Source: Saccharomonospora viridis DSM 43017 (GTDB lineage: Bacteria > Actinomycetota > Actinomycetes > Mycobacteriales > Pseudonocardiaceae). Taken from it: a stretch of 64,000 nt of DNA. Shown one piece after another: positions 34,655-43,857 of this stretch (position 1 is its first letter; each line of letters opens with the position of its first letter). The position numbers and the translations under genes were made by a program. Below the pieces are notes generated by a model, which made no database searches, was not told the origin of the DNA, and saw nothing but the letters and a program-made list of their open reading frames with translations. The stretch is from contig NC_013159.1 of NCBI RefSeq assembly GCF_000023865.1, forward strand, positions 1,824,001-1,888,000, in the 5' to 3' direction.

Positions 34655-35873
34655 ATGGATTTCTCATATTCAGCTCGGACTAAAGAACTGCTGGAGCGGC
34701 TTGAGTCCTTCATGGAGGAATACGTCTACCCCGCCGAACGGGTGTACGACGAGCAGATCGCGGCCAGTGACAACCCCCACCGACAGCCCCCGATCATGCG
34801 GGAACTCCAGGCCCGCGCCCGAGAACTCGGATTGTGGAACCTCTTCATGACCCACGGGGACTGGGGTGCTGGACTCACCAACCTGGAATACGCGCCTCTG
34901 GCGGAAGTGCTCGGTCGGTCGATCATCGGCAACGAGGCGGTCAACTGCTCCGCGCCCGACACCGGCAACATGGAGATCCTGGCGATGTACGGGACGCCGG
35001 AGCAGCAGCAGCGGTGGCTGCGGCCGCTGCTGGACTGCCGGATCCGTTCGGCGTTCGCCATGACCGAACCCGAGGTCGCAAGTTCCGATGCCCGCAACAT
35101 CTCCTCGACGATCCATCGGGACGGCGACGAGTACGTGCTGAACGGGCGGAAGTGGTACACCTCCGGGGTCCTGGACCCGGACTGCGAACTCATCATCTTC
35201 ATGGGCAAGTCGAATCCCGACGCCCCGACGTACCGGCAGCAGAGCATGATCCTCGTCCCGCGGGACACCCCGGGCATCACCGTGCTGCGTGATCTGCCGA
35301 TGTTCGGGTACACCGACCGTCTCGGCCACGGCGAGGTGCAGTTCACCGACGTCCGCGTTCCCGTGGAGAACATGCTCGGCAAGGAAGGGGACGGATTCGC
35401 GATCGCCCAGGGTCGCCTGGGACCCGGGCGGATGCACTACGCCATGCGGGCGATCGGCATGGCCGAACGCGCCCTCGACCTCATGTGTGAGCGCGCCCTG
35501 ACCCGCGAGGCCTTCGGCGGTCCGTTGGCGGAACGTGGGGTGGTGCGCGAGTGGATCGCCCGCAGTCGGATGGAGATCGACCAGATTCGGCTGCTGGTGC
35601 TCAAAATCGGTGTGGCTCATGGACACCCGTGGTAACGCCGCCGCCCGCTCGGAGGTGGCCATGATCAAGGTCGCGGCGATGGAGATCGCACATCGCGTCG
35701 TGGACCGTGCGATCCAGGCCTTCGGCGCCGCCGGGGTCAGCGACGACACCGTGCTGGCCCGCCTTTACGCGATCACCCGTGCCCTGCGGATCGCCGACGG
35801 GCCCAACGAGGTGCACCTGCGCACCATCGCCCGACTCGAGTTGAAGCGCCATTCCGAAGGAGCCGTGCGATGA
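34655..35873 (+). pseudogene. Acyl-CoA dehydrogenase (ACAD11-like) with a single-base frameshift
   Basis: Start ATG 34655; frame 1 reads [20 protein letters not shown] to [20 protein letters not shown] and then runs to a stop at 35635. The family sequence continues in another frame: [20 protein letters not shown] to ARLELKRHSEGAVR (stop 35873). The break is at the run AAAA (35603-35606). Removing one A gives [14 protein letters not shown], a normal acyl-CoA dehydrogenase helix. Other motifs are intact ([52 protein letters not shown]). Restored length would be about 405 residues. Either a recent mutation or a homopolymer sequencing error. Confidence 0.85.
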
Positions 35874-36625
35874 CCGACGAGTTCACGGGCAAGGTGGTCC
35901 TGGTCACCGGTGCGACACGCGGCCTCGGCTACGCGATCGCCCGTGGTTTCGCGGCGGCCGGAGCGACCGTGGTCGTCTCCAGTCGTAAGCAGGACGCGTG
36001 TGAGCGGGCCGCCGAGGCCATCACCTCGGAGACCGGGGTACGTGCGGACGCCCTCGCCTTCCACGTCGGCCGTTGGGACACGATCACACCCGCCGTCGAC
36101 GAGGTCTACAGTAGACACGGAAGGCTCGACGTCGTCGTCAACAACGCCGGTATCGCGCCCTTGGCGCCGTCATTGGTCGAGGTGTCCGAGGCGTTGTTCG
36201 ACAAGACGATCGAGGTCAACCTCAAGGGGCCCTTCCGGCTCACGGCCGTCGCCGGTGCGCGTATGGCTAAGGCGGGGGGCGGGGCGGTCGTCAACATCTC
36301 GAGCATCGGAGCGCATCGGCCCAGCCCACCGGAGGCGGTGTACGCGGCGGCGAAGAACGGGCTGAACGCCCTCACCATGGCCTTCGCCCAGGAATACGCG
36401 CCGCGTGTCCGGGTCAACTGTGTCATGCCGGGCGCCTTCGCCACGGAGATGGCCGCCCACTGGGACGAGGAATTCGTGCACAAGGTGGTCGACCGGCTCC
36501 CGGCGGGACGGCTCGGTGAACCCGACGAGATCGTCGGGATGGTGCTTCACCTCGCCTCCGACCGCGCCGGTTACACCACGGGTGCGGTGATCCCCGTGGA
36601 CGGAGGCCGAACCGCCGTCTACTGA
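35870..36625 (+). CDS. SDR-family oxidoreductase (probable 3-hydroxyacyl-CoA dehydrogenase type)
   Basis: 251 residues with a classical SDR core: KVVLVTGATRGLGYAIARGF, VVVNNAGIAPLAPSL, AVVNISSIGAHRPSPPEAVYAAAKNGL (Ser, Tyr, Lys triad) and VRVNCVMPGAFATEM; ends GAVIPVDGGRTAVY. The ATG overlaps the acyl-CoA dehydrogenase stop (ATGA). NAD(P)-dependent oxidation of a hydroxyacyl intermediate fits the operon, but the exact substrate is unknown. Confidence 0.92.
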   Translation: MTDEFTGKVVLVTGATRGLGYAIARGFAAAGATVVVSSRKQDACERAAEAITSETGVRADALAFHVGRWDTITPAVDEVYSRHGRLDVVVNNAGIAPLAPSLVEVSEALFDKTIEVNLKGPFRLTAVAGARMAKAGGGAVVNISSIGAHRPSPPEAVYAAAKNGLNALTMAFAQEYAPRVRVNCVMPGAFATEMAAHWDEEFVHKVVDRLPAGRLGEPDEIVGMVLHLASDRAGYTTGAVIPVDGGRTAVY

Positions 36626-36662
36626 CGGCCACAGCCACGCACGAGCCGTACAGGAGAACACG

Positions 36663-37469
36663 ATGGACCACGACAGCACCACGGCCCCGGGGCATGCGTC
36701 GCAGCCGGACCCGGTGACGCGACTGTTCGACGTCCGCGGCAAGGTCGTCGTCGTCACCGGGGCGTCGTCGGGACTGGGTGAGGGTTTCGCGCGCACGTTG
36801 GCGCAGGCCGGGGTCACCGTCTTCGCCGCCGCCCGGAGGGTCGAACGGCTCGAGGTCCTGGCCGAGGAACACGAGTCGGTGATCCCCGTCGCGTGCGATG
36901 TCACGATCGACGCGGATCGGCGGGCCTTGGTCGAGCGGGCGATCGCCGGACGAGGCCGGATCGACATCCTGGTCAACACCGCGGGCATCCCGGGACCGCC
37001 GTATGCCGAGCAGGAGACCGAGGACGGTTTCCGACGCATCCTCGAGGTCAATCTCGCCTCCCAGTTCCACCTCGCCACGGCGGTCGCGGCGACGGTGCCC
37101 GAGGGCCGGGAAGCGAGCATCATCAACGTCTCGTCGGTCATCGGCATGGTCAGCACCGCCCCGATCGGTGGCGCCGGCTACGCCGCCTCCAAAGCGGGGG
37201 TCCTCGGGCTCACGCGTGAACTGGCCGGTCAGTGGGGACGGCGGGGCATCAGGGTGAACGCGATCGTGCCGGGCTGGTTCGACACGGAGATGACCGAGGG
37301 ACTGTTCACCAACGAACGCTCGGCCACGTGGGTTCGGCGGAACACGATGTTGAACCGTGGTGGCCGGGCCGGTGAGGTGGACGGGGCGCTCCTTTTCCTC
37401 GCCTCGCCCGCGTCGTCCTATGTGACAGGTCAGGCGATCGTCGTCGACGGCGGTTGGACGGCCCGGTAG
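36663..37469 (+). CDS. SDR-family oxidoreductase
   Basis: 268 residues: a polar N-terminal extension (MDHDSTTAPGHASQPDPVTR) then VVVVTGASSGLGEGFARTLA, DILVNTAGIPGPPYAEQET, IINVSSVIGMVSTAPIGGAGYAASKAGV (triad) and SYVTGQAIVVDGGWTAR. ATG 36663 follows AGGAGA. Together with the preceding SDR it offers two separate hydroxyl oxidations in the pathway, for example of different chain positions or stereoisomers. Confidence 0.92.
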   Translation: MDHDSTTAPGHASQPDPVTRLFDVRGKVVVVTGASSGLGEGFARTLAQAGVTVFAAARRVERLEVLAEEHESVIPVACDVTIDADRRALVERAIAGRGRIDILVNTAGIPGPPYAEQETEDGFRRILEVNLASQFHLATAVAATVPEGREASIINVSSVIGMVSTAPIGGAGYAASKAGVLGLTRELAGQWGRRGIRVNAIVPGWFDTEMTEGLFTNERSATWVRRNTMLNRGGRAGEVDGALLFLASPASSYVTGQAIVVDGGWTAR

Positions 37470-37484
37470 GACGGCGGTGAGTGG

Positions 37485-38555
37485 ATGGGCGAGACGATGC
37501 GGGCACTGCGGTTGACCGGATGGCAAGCCCCGGTGGCCTGGCAGGATGTCCCCGTCCCCGAACCGGGGCCGGGTCAGGTGCTCGTCGAGGTGCTGGCGAC
37601 AGGGCTGTGCCACTCCGACCTCAACGTCATGGACGCACGGGCCGGGTGGCTGCACTATCCCTTGCCGTTCACGTTGGGACACGAGGTCGCAGGCCGCGTG
37701 GTCGCCACCGGCAGCGGTGTCGACTCGCATTGGGACGGTCGACGGGTCGTGGTCCACGGGGTGTGGTCGTGTCGCACCTGCCGCAACTGCCTGCGTGGTC
37801 GGGAGAATCACTGCCCCACCTTGGGGCGCACCGAACGTGGGCTCCCGCGGATCGGTTGCGGTCTCGGGTGGGACGGTGGGCTCGCGCCGTATCTGCTCGT
37901 TCCCTCCCCCGACTTCCTGGTGCGGGCGGACGGGGTGGACCCCACCGTGCTGGCACCGTTGGCGGACGCCGGGCTGACCGCCTACCACGCCGTGCGGCAA
38001 CACGCTGACCTCCTCGACGGGAACTCGGTGTGCGTGGTGGTCGGCGTCGGTGGTCTCGGCCACCTGGCGTTGCAGGTCCTTCGTGAGCTGGGCTGCGGCA
38101 CGGTGCTCGCCGCCGACACCCGTGCCGCAGCCCGTGATCTGGCGGCCCGGCTCGGCGCCGATCACGTCGTCGACGACGTGGACCGTCTGCGCGGGACCAC
38201 GTGCGCTCTCGGCGGTGCGGACGTCGTGTTGGACTTCGTCGTGTCCCCGGACACCGTGGCGACCGCTGCAGAGCTGCTCGCCTCCGGCGGCCGGTTGGTG
38301 ATGGTCGGAGCCGGGGGCGGTCGGCTGGTCACCGGGAAGGACGGTCGATTGCCGACCGGGTGGCAGGTGTCGGCTCCGTTCTGGGGGACGCGGGCGGGGC
38401 TGGTGGAGGTGGTCCGGCTCGCCGCGGCGGGTCGGCTGTGGCCCGAGACGGAGGTGCACCGGCTGGAGGACGCACTCGACGTGTACGCCCGGTTGCGCCG
38501 TGGGGACGTCCGTGGTCGCGCGGTGGTGGTGCCGCGGTCGGAAGCGGTTCGGTGA
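37485..38555 (+). CDS. Zinc-dependent alcohol dehydrogenase (MDR family)
   Basis: 356 residues. Catalytic zinc site: Cys in ATGLCHSDLNVMDA and His-Glu in LGHEVAGRVV. Structural zinc cysteines are in CRTCRNCLRGRENHC. Cofactor site VCVVVGVGGLGHLALQVLREL. ATG 37485 is 16 bases after the SDR stop; an ATG four codons later (MRALRLTG) is also possible. Likely oxidises a primary or secondary alcohol formed by the P450, feeding the aldehyde dehydrogenase at 27-28.5 kb. Confidence 0.93.
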   Translation: MGETMRALRLTGWQAPVAWQDVPVPEPGPGQVLVEVLATGLCHSDLNVMDARAGWLHYPLPFTLGHEVAGRVVATGSGVDSHWDGRRVVVHGVWSCRTCRNCLRGRENHCPTLGRTERGLPRIGCGLGWDGGLAPYLLVPSPDFLVRADGVDPTVLAPLADAGLTAYHAVRQHADLLDGNSVCVVVGVGGLGHLALQVLRELGCGTVLAADTRAAARDLAARLGADHVVDDVDRLRGTTCALGGADVVLDFVVSPDTVATAAELLASGGRLVMVGAGGGRLVTGKDGRLPTGWQVSAPFWGTRAGLVEVVRLAAAGRLWPETEVHRLEDALDVYARLRRGDVRGRAVVVPRSEAVR

Positions 38556-38565
38556 GGAGGACGTG

Positions 38566-40076
38566 GTGAAGCAACTGGCAACGGAGCTGACCAGTCGAGC
38601 GGCGACCGACCCCGACACGGTCGCGGTGATCGATGCGGATGGCCAGCACACTCTGGGCGAGGTCGTCACAGAGGCCTCGCGGTTGGCCGCTTGGCTGGAG
38701 GAGGCCGTGGGTGGTTCCCCGACCGTTCTCGTGCAGGCGGACAACTCGTGGCGCACGCTGGCGGCGGCGGTCGCGGTCGGTTTGCGGGGTGGTCTGATCG
38801 CCGTCACCAGTAGGCAAGCCACCGCCTCCGAAGTGGCGTTGGCGCTGGAGGATCTACGGCCTGATGTCGTCGTGGCAGCCGACGACGTCCTCGCCGGATG
38901 GCGGCTGCCCCGGGAGTTCGCCGTCTCCGGCACGGCGCTGGCCGGCTGGCGGACGAGGGCGAAACAGCCACCTGCCAGCGACGTGACACGCTGGGGCGGT
39001 GGCTCGGTGGTGGCGATGACCTCGGGGTCCACCGGGCGGCCCAAATGCGTCGTGCAGTCCGAGGACGCACTCCGCTACGCGGGCTCCTGCACCGTCGAGG
39101 CGGTGGGACTCCGTGCCGGTGATCCGGTGGCCGCGTTGGTGCCGCTGTCCTCCGTCGCGGCGTTCTGTTTCGGCATGTACCTGCCGGCATCGCTCGGCGC
39201 GCCCATGGTCTGTTTGGACAAATGGAGCCCGCAAAAGGCTCTCGAGCTGATGGAACAACACCGGGTGAGCTGGACGATGCTGGTACCCACCATGGCGCTG
39301 CAACTGGCGGTGCAGCCCGGCGCCGAAGGGGCTTTGACGTCCTTGAAGGCCATGACCGTCGGGGGTGGCCCCATGGACGCCGGGGCGCTGCAACGGGCCG
39401 AGACCGTCCTGGCACCCGGATCCTGCGCGTGTTCGGCATGTCGGAGTGCCTGGGGCACACGACACCGCGTCCGGACGAGCCGTGGGAGATCCGTCTGGGC
39501 CGGGACGGTCGCCCGTTCCCCGGCACCGTGGTGCGGGCCGTCGACGCCGACGGGAACGAACTGCCGCCGGGCACGGTCGGCGAGGCGCAAGTCCGAGGGC
39601 CGTCGTTGTTCGTCGGCTACGCCCGGGACGGCCGAGTGGAACGTCCGCGGTTCACCGCCGACGGGTTCCTGCCCACCGGGGACCTGGTCGAGGTGGGACA
39701 CGACGGCACCATCAAGGTCTCCGGACGCAAAAAACAGATCATCATCCGAGGTGGACGGAACATCGACATCAACGAGGTGGAGGCCGCGGTCGGTCGGATG
39801 CCCGGCATCAACCAGGTGTGTGTCGTTCCGGTGCCCGACGACGTCCTCGGGGAGCGTGTGGCGGCCCTGGTCGTCGCCGAGGGCGGGACCCTGGGGTTGT
39901 CGGAGGTCACCCGATGGCTTGAGGAGTCCGGATTCCCGAAGCAGAAGTGGCCTGAATACGTCTTCACCGTGCCGGAATTACCGCGCAACCGGGTCGGCAA
40001 GCTGTCGCGTCCTGATGCCACTGCACTGGCCGTGCGTTTGAGGGATAGTGACCCTAGTTCAGGTCAAACCTCCTAG
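38566..40076 (+). pseudogene. AMP-forming acyl-CoA synthetase/ligase with a single-base frameshift
   Basis: The N-terminal frame reads VKQLATELTSRAATDPDTVA to the AMP-binding motif VAMTSGSTGRPKCVVQSEDA and LKAMTVGGGPMDAGALQRAE, then leaves the family sequence at TVLAPGSC. The other frame continues at TRILRVFGMSECLGHTTPRP, LPTGDLVEVGHDGTIKVSGR, KKQIIIRGGRNIDINEVEAA and ELPRNRVGKLSRPD, ending at 40076. Adding one G at GG (39411-39412) restores the sequence as ETVLGTRILRVFGMSECLG, giving about 503 residues. The enzyme would activate the pathway acid as a CoA ester. Recent damage or a sequencing error cannot be told apart here. Confidence 0.85.
40048..40062 (-). promoter_or_regulatory. Operator-like motif D upstream of the TetR gene
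   Basis: Minus-strand CTGAACTAGGGTCAC, matching CTGAACT-N4-TCA. It overlaps the last codons of the ligase gene and lies about 65 bases before the tetR start, a good place for autoregulation. Confidence 0.55.
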
Positions 40077-40125
40077 CATGGCTGCTGTTCATTGACCACA
40101 GGACGACAGGGGACGGTGGTACACG

Positions 40126-40752
40126 ATGCCGACACAGACTCTTTCCACGGGGGAAAGCCCTCGTTCGAAGCGGAAGGTGATCCTCGACGCCGCGATCGAC
40201 CATTTCGGCGAGGTCGGCTTCGAGCACACCAAATGGGCCACGATCGCCAGTCAGGTCGGCATCGGTCAGACGGCTCTGTACCACTACTTCGAGTCGAAGT
40301 CCCATTGCCTGCTCACCATCATGCGCATGGAGCTCGATCAGAGCCTTGCGCGTGTCCGTGAGGCCACCGACGGCATCAAGGACCCCGAGAAGGCTCTCGC
40401 GGCGGCCATCACATCGGCGTACGAGGGTGCTTCACCGCGCGACGCCCTGCAGCGACGCATCCTGCAGAACCACATGGATCTGTTGTCCACGCCGAGGCAG
40501 TCGGAGCGGGAGGAAGCGGAACGGCAGCGTTCTCGTGAACTGGTCCGGGAGATCGAGGCCGAATGGGCCGCGTTGATCCGACGCGGCATCAAGGCGGGTG
40601 TCTTCGCCAAGCAGGACGCACACCTCGCCACGCGGCTGGTGCTGGGCCTGGTCGTGAGCATCTGGCGTTGGTACCGGCCGGGTGGCCCGCTGTCACTGGA
40701 CCAGATCACCGAAATGGTCAAGAACGCCTCGTTGAAAATGCTGCGCCCTTGA
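40126..40752 (+). CDS. TetR-family transcriptional regulator
   Basis: 208 residues. N-terminal helix-turn-helix: RKVILDAAIDHFGEVGFEHTKWATIASQVGIGQTALYHYFESKSHC. The C-terminal part is helical and fits the ligand-sensing TetR_C domain. As the only local regulator of the catabolic island, it is the best candidate to bind the CTGAAYT-N4-TCA motifs, with a CoA ester or substrate as inducer. That link is inference. Confidence 0.92.
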   Translation: MPTQTLSTGESPRSKRKVILDAAIDHFGEVGFEHTKWATIASQVGIGQTALYHYFESKSHCLLTIMRMELDQSLARVREATDGIKDPEKALAAAITSAYEGASPRDALQRRILQNHMDLLSTPRQSEREEAERQRSRELVREIEAEWAALIRRGIKAGVFAKQDAHLATRLVLGLVVSIWRWYRPGGPLSLDQITEMVKNASLKMLRP

Positions 40753-40807
40753 CGGATGACGACGGTCACGGCGCCGCAGGGACTCACCACGCACGGAGGA
40801 GGAAGCG

Positions 40808-41140
40808 ATGTACAACCTCATCGTTCTCGCGGCCAAGCCCAGCGACTGGACCCATGAGCAGTTCATCGAGTGGTGGCGTGGTGAGCGCGCTGAGGTGACC
40901 TACCCTTTGCCGGGGCTTCGGCGTTGGCTCCACACCGAGATCCTCGACACGATGGACGAGAGGTCGAAGGGTTGGGACGGTATCTCGATCCTGAGCTTCG
41001 ACTCCCGGGAGGACCTCGACGCGGCGCTGGCCAGTGAGGAGTGGAAGGCCGCCGTGGCGCACGTGGGTTCCATGCGCGGTCGTCGCATGATCTTCCTGGG
41101 TGACGAGAAGGTGATGGTTCCGGAACAACCGGTGAGTTGA
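40808..41140 (+). CDS. EthD-family small protein
   Basis: 110 residues with an EthD/dimeric alpha-beta barrel pattern: MYNLIVLAAKPSDWTHEQFIEWWRGERAE, YPLPGLRRWLHTEI, GWDGISILSFDSREDLDAAL, AAVAHVGSMRGRRMIFLGDEKVMV. EthD is required with the P450 EthABCD system for ether degradation in rhodococci; many homologues lie in catabolic clusters with unknown jobs. It follows tetR by 55 bases with GGAGGAGG before the ATG. A short hairpin CGCCGG-ATC-CCGGCG follows the stop. Confidence 0.82.
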   Translation: MYNLIVLAAKPSDWTHEQFIEWWRGERAEVTYPLPGLRRWLHTEILDTMDERSKGWDGISILSFDSREDLDAALASEEWKAAVAHVGSMRGRRMIFLGDEKVMVPEQPVS

Positions 41141-42666
41141 GTCGCCGGATCCCGGCGTCGCGCTTCGGGGGTGCGTCTCGGCTGCGTCGACACGGTGCCG
41201 GTCGCAAGTTTTTGGGGAGAGAGTCAAGGTCTCCCGGCACGAGCTCGATGGGATCACGGTGAAGCCGTGTTGCAACGACAGGTGATGCTCGGGTCGGGGT
41301 GCCGAAGCGCACCCCGACCCGGTGTATCCAGTCGGCCGGCTTTGTGGGTCGGGGCTGCCAGCGATGTGATCGGCCATGAAGATGGGCGTGCGTTGACCAA
41401 ACGGGACTGCACATGTCTGCTGTGCTTCCCTTGCGATGCTCTTCCGTGTATCGCGATGGCCCCGACCAGTGTCCGGAACGTCGTCGAAAAGCTTCGCCGA
41501 GCTACCGATATCCGTCCTGGGCGATGCTCCGGTGACCGCGTGGGGTCGGTTCCGGCGGAGGAACCGCCACGTGCGAACGCGATTGCCGTGTGCACCGACG
41601 AATGAGTTTGGGGCCCGCAGCCTAGAGACAGGTCTTCGGAGGTCGTCACGCCACTCTCGGTGGTTCAGCGCGGACGAGGCCAGGGCTTTCGGTGAGCAGG
41701 ATCAAGGGTCGGGCTCACATCTCCACGGCGGTGCTCCGGATTGGAGAGTAGGCAACAGCCGCGGCGGTCACATCTCTGTGGGCCTATGGGCCCACCTGCC
41801 ACAATGCTGCTCGGCTGAGGTGGTGTCGACTTCGGGCGGTGCCACGGAGGACGCCGACGAACATGCCGGTTCGACTCCGGTGCCGCGAACTGGGACAAAT
41901 CCGGGAAAGAGTGGCTGAACTCCGCTTCCGTTTGTCTTCGTGGGGAAGCCCTACTATCCCAGAATTCGAGAACCGATGCGTCGGTTCAAGGCTACGTCGT
42001 TTGTCGCGCCCGGGATGCGACGACCCTCCGGTGAAATTGAGTCATAAGATCGTTTTTGAGTGGCCTCCGGCGGAATTACGATGCAGTCTAATGTCGCACC
42101 GACTCAATGAGGAGTGCCGAGTGAGCGTCATTCACCTGGTTGCCGTATCTGCGCGCGAGCGTCCTTGTCTCGGTTTTGGAAAAGAGCGCTCCGGGTCAAT
42201 GGCGGAATCGCCGGTCAGTGTGTCCGGAATGGTCTGTTCCGTGCTCGACTGAGCATCGAGGTCGAGCACGGCGGATATCTTTTCACGATTGGCTCGATGT
42301 GTAGGAATCGGGGTAGTCGTTCCCGGGATGCCTGATGACGGGTTGCGGGGCGGGATGTCGGCTGCGTGGGGATGTGCTGGTTTCACTAGCCGGTGTGGTC
42401 CCCGTGCTTGGTGCGGTTGAGGTGTGAACGGATCCTCGGTGGTCCGCCTGTTGTGTGAAATGCTCGCCGAAATGAGATTACCGGTTCTTCTCCCGGCGGG
42501 CGGACTGGAGTGGGTGTGGAATGGCGTGGTGGAGGTGGATCCGTTAAAAATCGGACCACCCCCATGGCGCTGTGAACTTCCACCCTGAACTTCCGCCCCC
42601 GGATCTTGTTCCGTGGTGCCGGTTCTGTAGTGCGTAGTGCACGACCCACTATTCGGAGAAAGGACA
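41141..42666. other. Long non-coding or decayed region
   Basis: About 1.5 kb with several open frames of 60-160 codons on both strands, none resembling a known protein or with a convincing ribosome site. A tRNA T-arm-like piece (GCCGGTTCGACTCCGGT, 41870-41886) is present without a matching acceptor stem. The region may be decayed coding sequence or an old insertion point. The right end holds the promoter and ribosome site (AGAAAGGA) for the next gene. Confidence 0.5.
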
Positions 42667-43743
42667 ATGGGGAAAAATCATCGTGGATTGACCCGACGCG
42701 GTTTTCTGGGAGCAACCGCTGGAGTGGCGACTTTGTCGGCCTTGGGAATGTCGACCGTCAAGGCCGAGGCCGCAGAAAACCGGAACCCGGTGCCCGACAC
42801 CGGTACACACGTGGTCACGCTCGGCACGGCCGCGGGCCCGGTGGTGCGCGGACCGCGGAACGGTATCGCGACCGCTGTCGTGGTCAACGGCTCCCTCTAC
42901 CTGGTGGATCTCGGCCTAGGCGTGACCCGCCAGCTGTTCGAGACGGGGATGCCGGTGGATCGACTGCGTGCCATCCTGATCACCCACATGCACTCCGACC
43001 ACATCGTTGAGCTGCCCGGGGTGCTGCTCTACAACTGGGGACCGAACGTGGGTGGGTTCACCGAGCCTTTCGCGATCGTGGGTCCGGGGCGTGCCGGTGC
43101 GTTGCCGCGCGGGGCACGGCCGGTGGTGACGCCGCCCACGCCCGGTACCGAGGACTTGGTGAGCAACATCCTGTCGGCGTACGCCTACGACATCAACATC
43201 CGGGTCCACGACGAGGCGCGTGCCCCGCTGGACGATCTCGTCCAACCACGCGACATCCGGTTGCCGGGCGGATTGGGTGCCGGGCCGCGAGGCGAACTCG
43301 CCCCCGAGATGGACCCGGTGGAGGTGTATCGGGACGAGCAGGTGCGTGTCCTCGCGGCGTTGGTGGACCATCCACCGGTGTTCCCCGCCTACGGGTTCCG
43401 CATCGAAACCCCGCACGGAGTGGTGGCGATCTCGGGTGACACCAGGGAACATCCGAACGTCGCCCGGCTGGCTCGCGACGCGGACGTGCTCGTGCACGAG
43501 GTGGTGAACATGGACTATTACCGCGAACGCGGCTTCACCCCCGAGTACCTGGAGCATCTGGAAAAGAGCCACACCGAACGCGCCGGGGCCGCTCGGATCG
43601 CCGCTGAGGCGGGGGCGCGGCACTTGGTGTTCAGTCACCTGGGCGGGATCGCCACGGACGAGGAATGGATCGCCCCGACCCGCGAGTTCTACGATGGGCC
43701 GGTGACGGTCGCCAACGACGGCCAGGTCTTCTCGCTGGGCTGA
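42667..43743 (+). CDS. Tat-exported metallo-beta-lactamase-fold hydrolase
   Basis: 358 residues with a twin-arginine signal (TRRGFLGATAGVATLSALGM, cleavage near Ala-Glu-Ala-Ala). Metal site ITHMHSDHIVELPGV (HxHxDH) near 110, a later AISGDTREHPN aspartate and FSHLGGIATDE histidine. The fold resembles tRNase Z/arylsulfatase-type MBL hydrolases. Export suggests it acts outside the membrane on an ester or a similar compound, perhaps preparing a substrate for the nearby pathway. ATG 42667 is chosen over an ATG 30 bases upstream because the Tat motif then sits near the N terminus and AGAAAGGA is at the right distance. Confidence 0.88.
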   Translation: MGKNHRGLTRRGFLGATAGVATLSALGMSTVKAEAAENRNPVPDTGTHVVTLGTAAGPVVRGPRNGIATAVVVNGSLYLVDLGLGVTRQLFETGMPVDRLRAILITHMHSDHIVELPGVLLYNWGPNVGGFTEPFAIVGPGRAGALPRGARPVVTPPTPGTEDLVSNILSAYAYDINIRVHDEARAPLDDLVQPRDIRLPGGLGAGPRGELAPEMDPVEVYRDEQVRVLAALVDHPPVFPAYGFRIETPHGVVAISGDTREHPNVARLARDADVLVHEVVNMDYYRERGFTPEYLEHLEKSHTERAGAARIAAEAGARHLVFSHLGGIATDEEWIAPTREFYDGPVTVANDGQVFSLG

Positions 43744-43857
43744 ACCCCATGACCAGTGATCAGCCGCTTCCGTCCTCATGGGAATGCGGCTGCGGAAACG
43801 GTTCTCTGTTGCTCCGCTGTTGACGGTCCAGGGTCTGCCGGCCTCTGGATGTGATGG

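Noticed and set aside
36423-39044. An 873-codon minus-strand open frame
   Set aside because: It is antisense to SDR, alcohol dehydrogenase and ligase genes with intact motifs; its sequence is low-complexity and Arg/His/Pro rich.
41865-41895. Possible tRNA gene ending in GGTTCGACTCC
   Set aside because: A T-arm can be drawn, but no 7-base acceptor stem, D-arm or anticodon arm fits in the 70 bases upstream.
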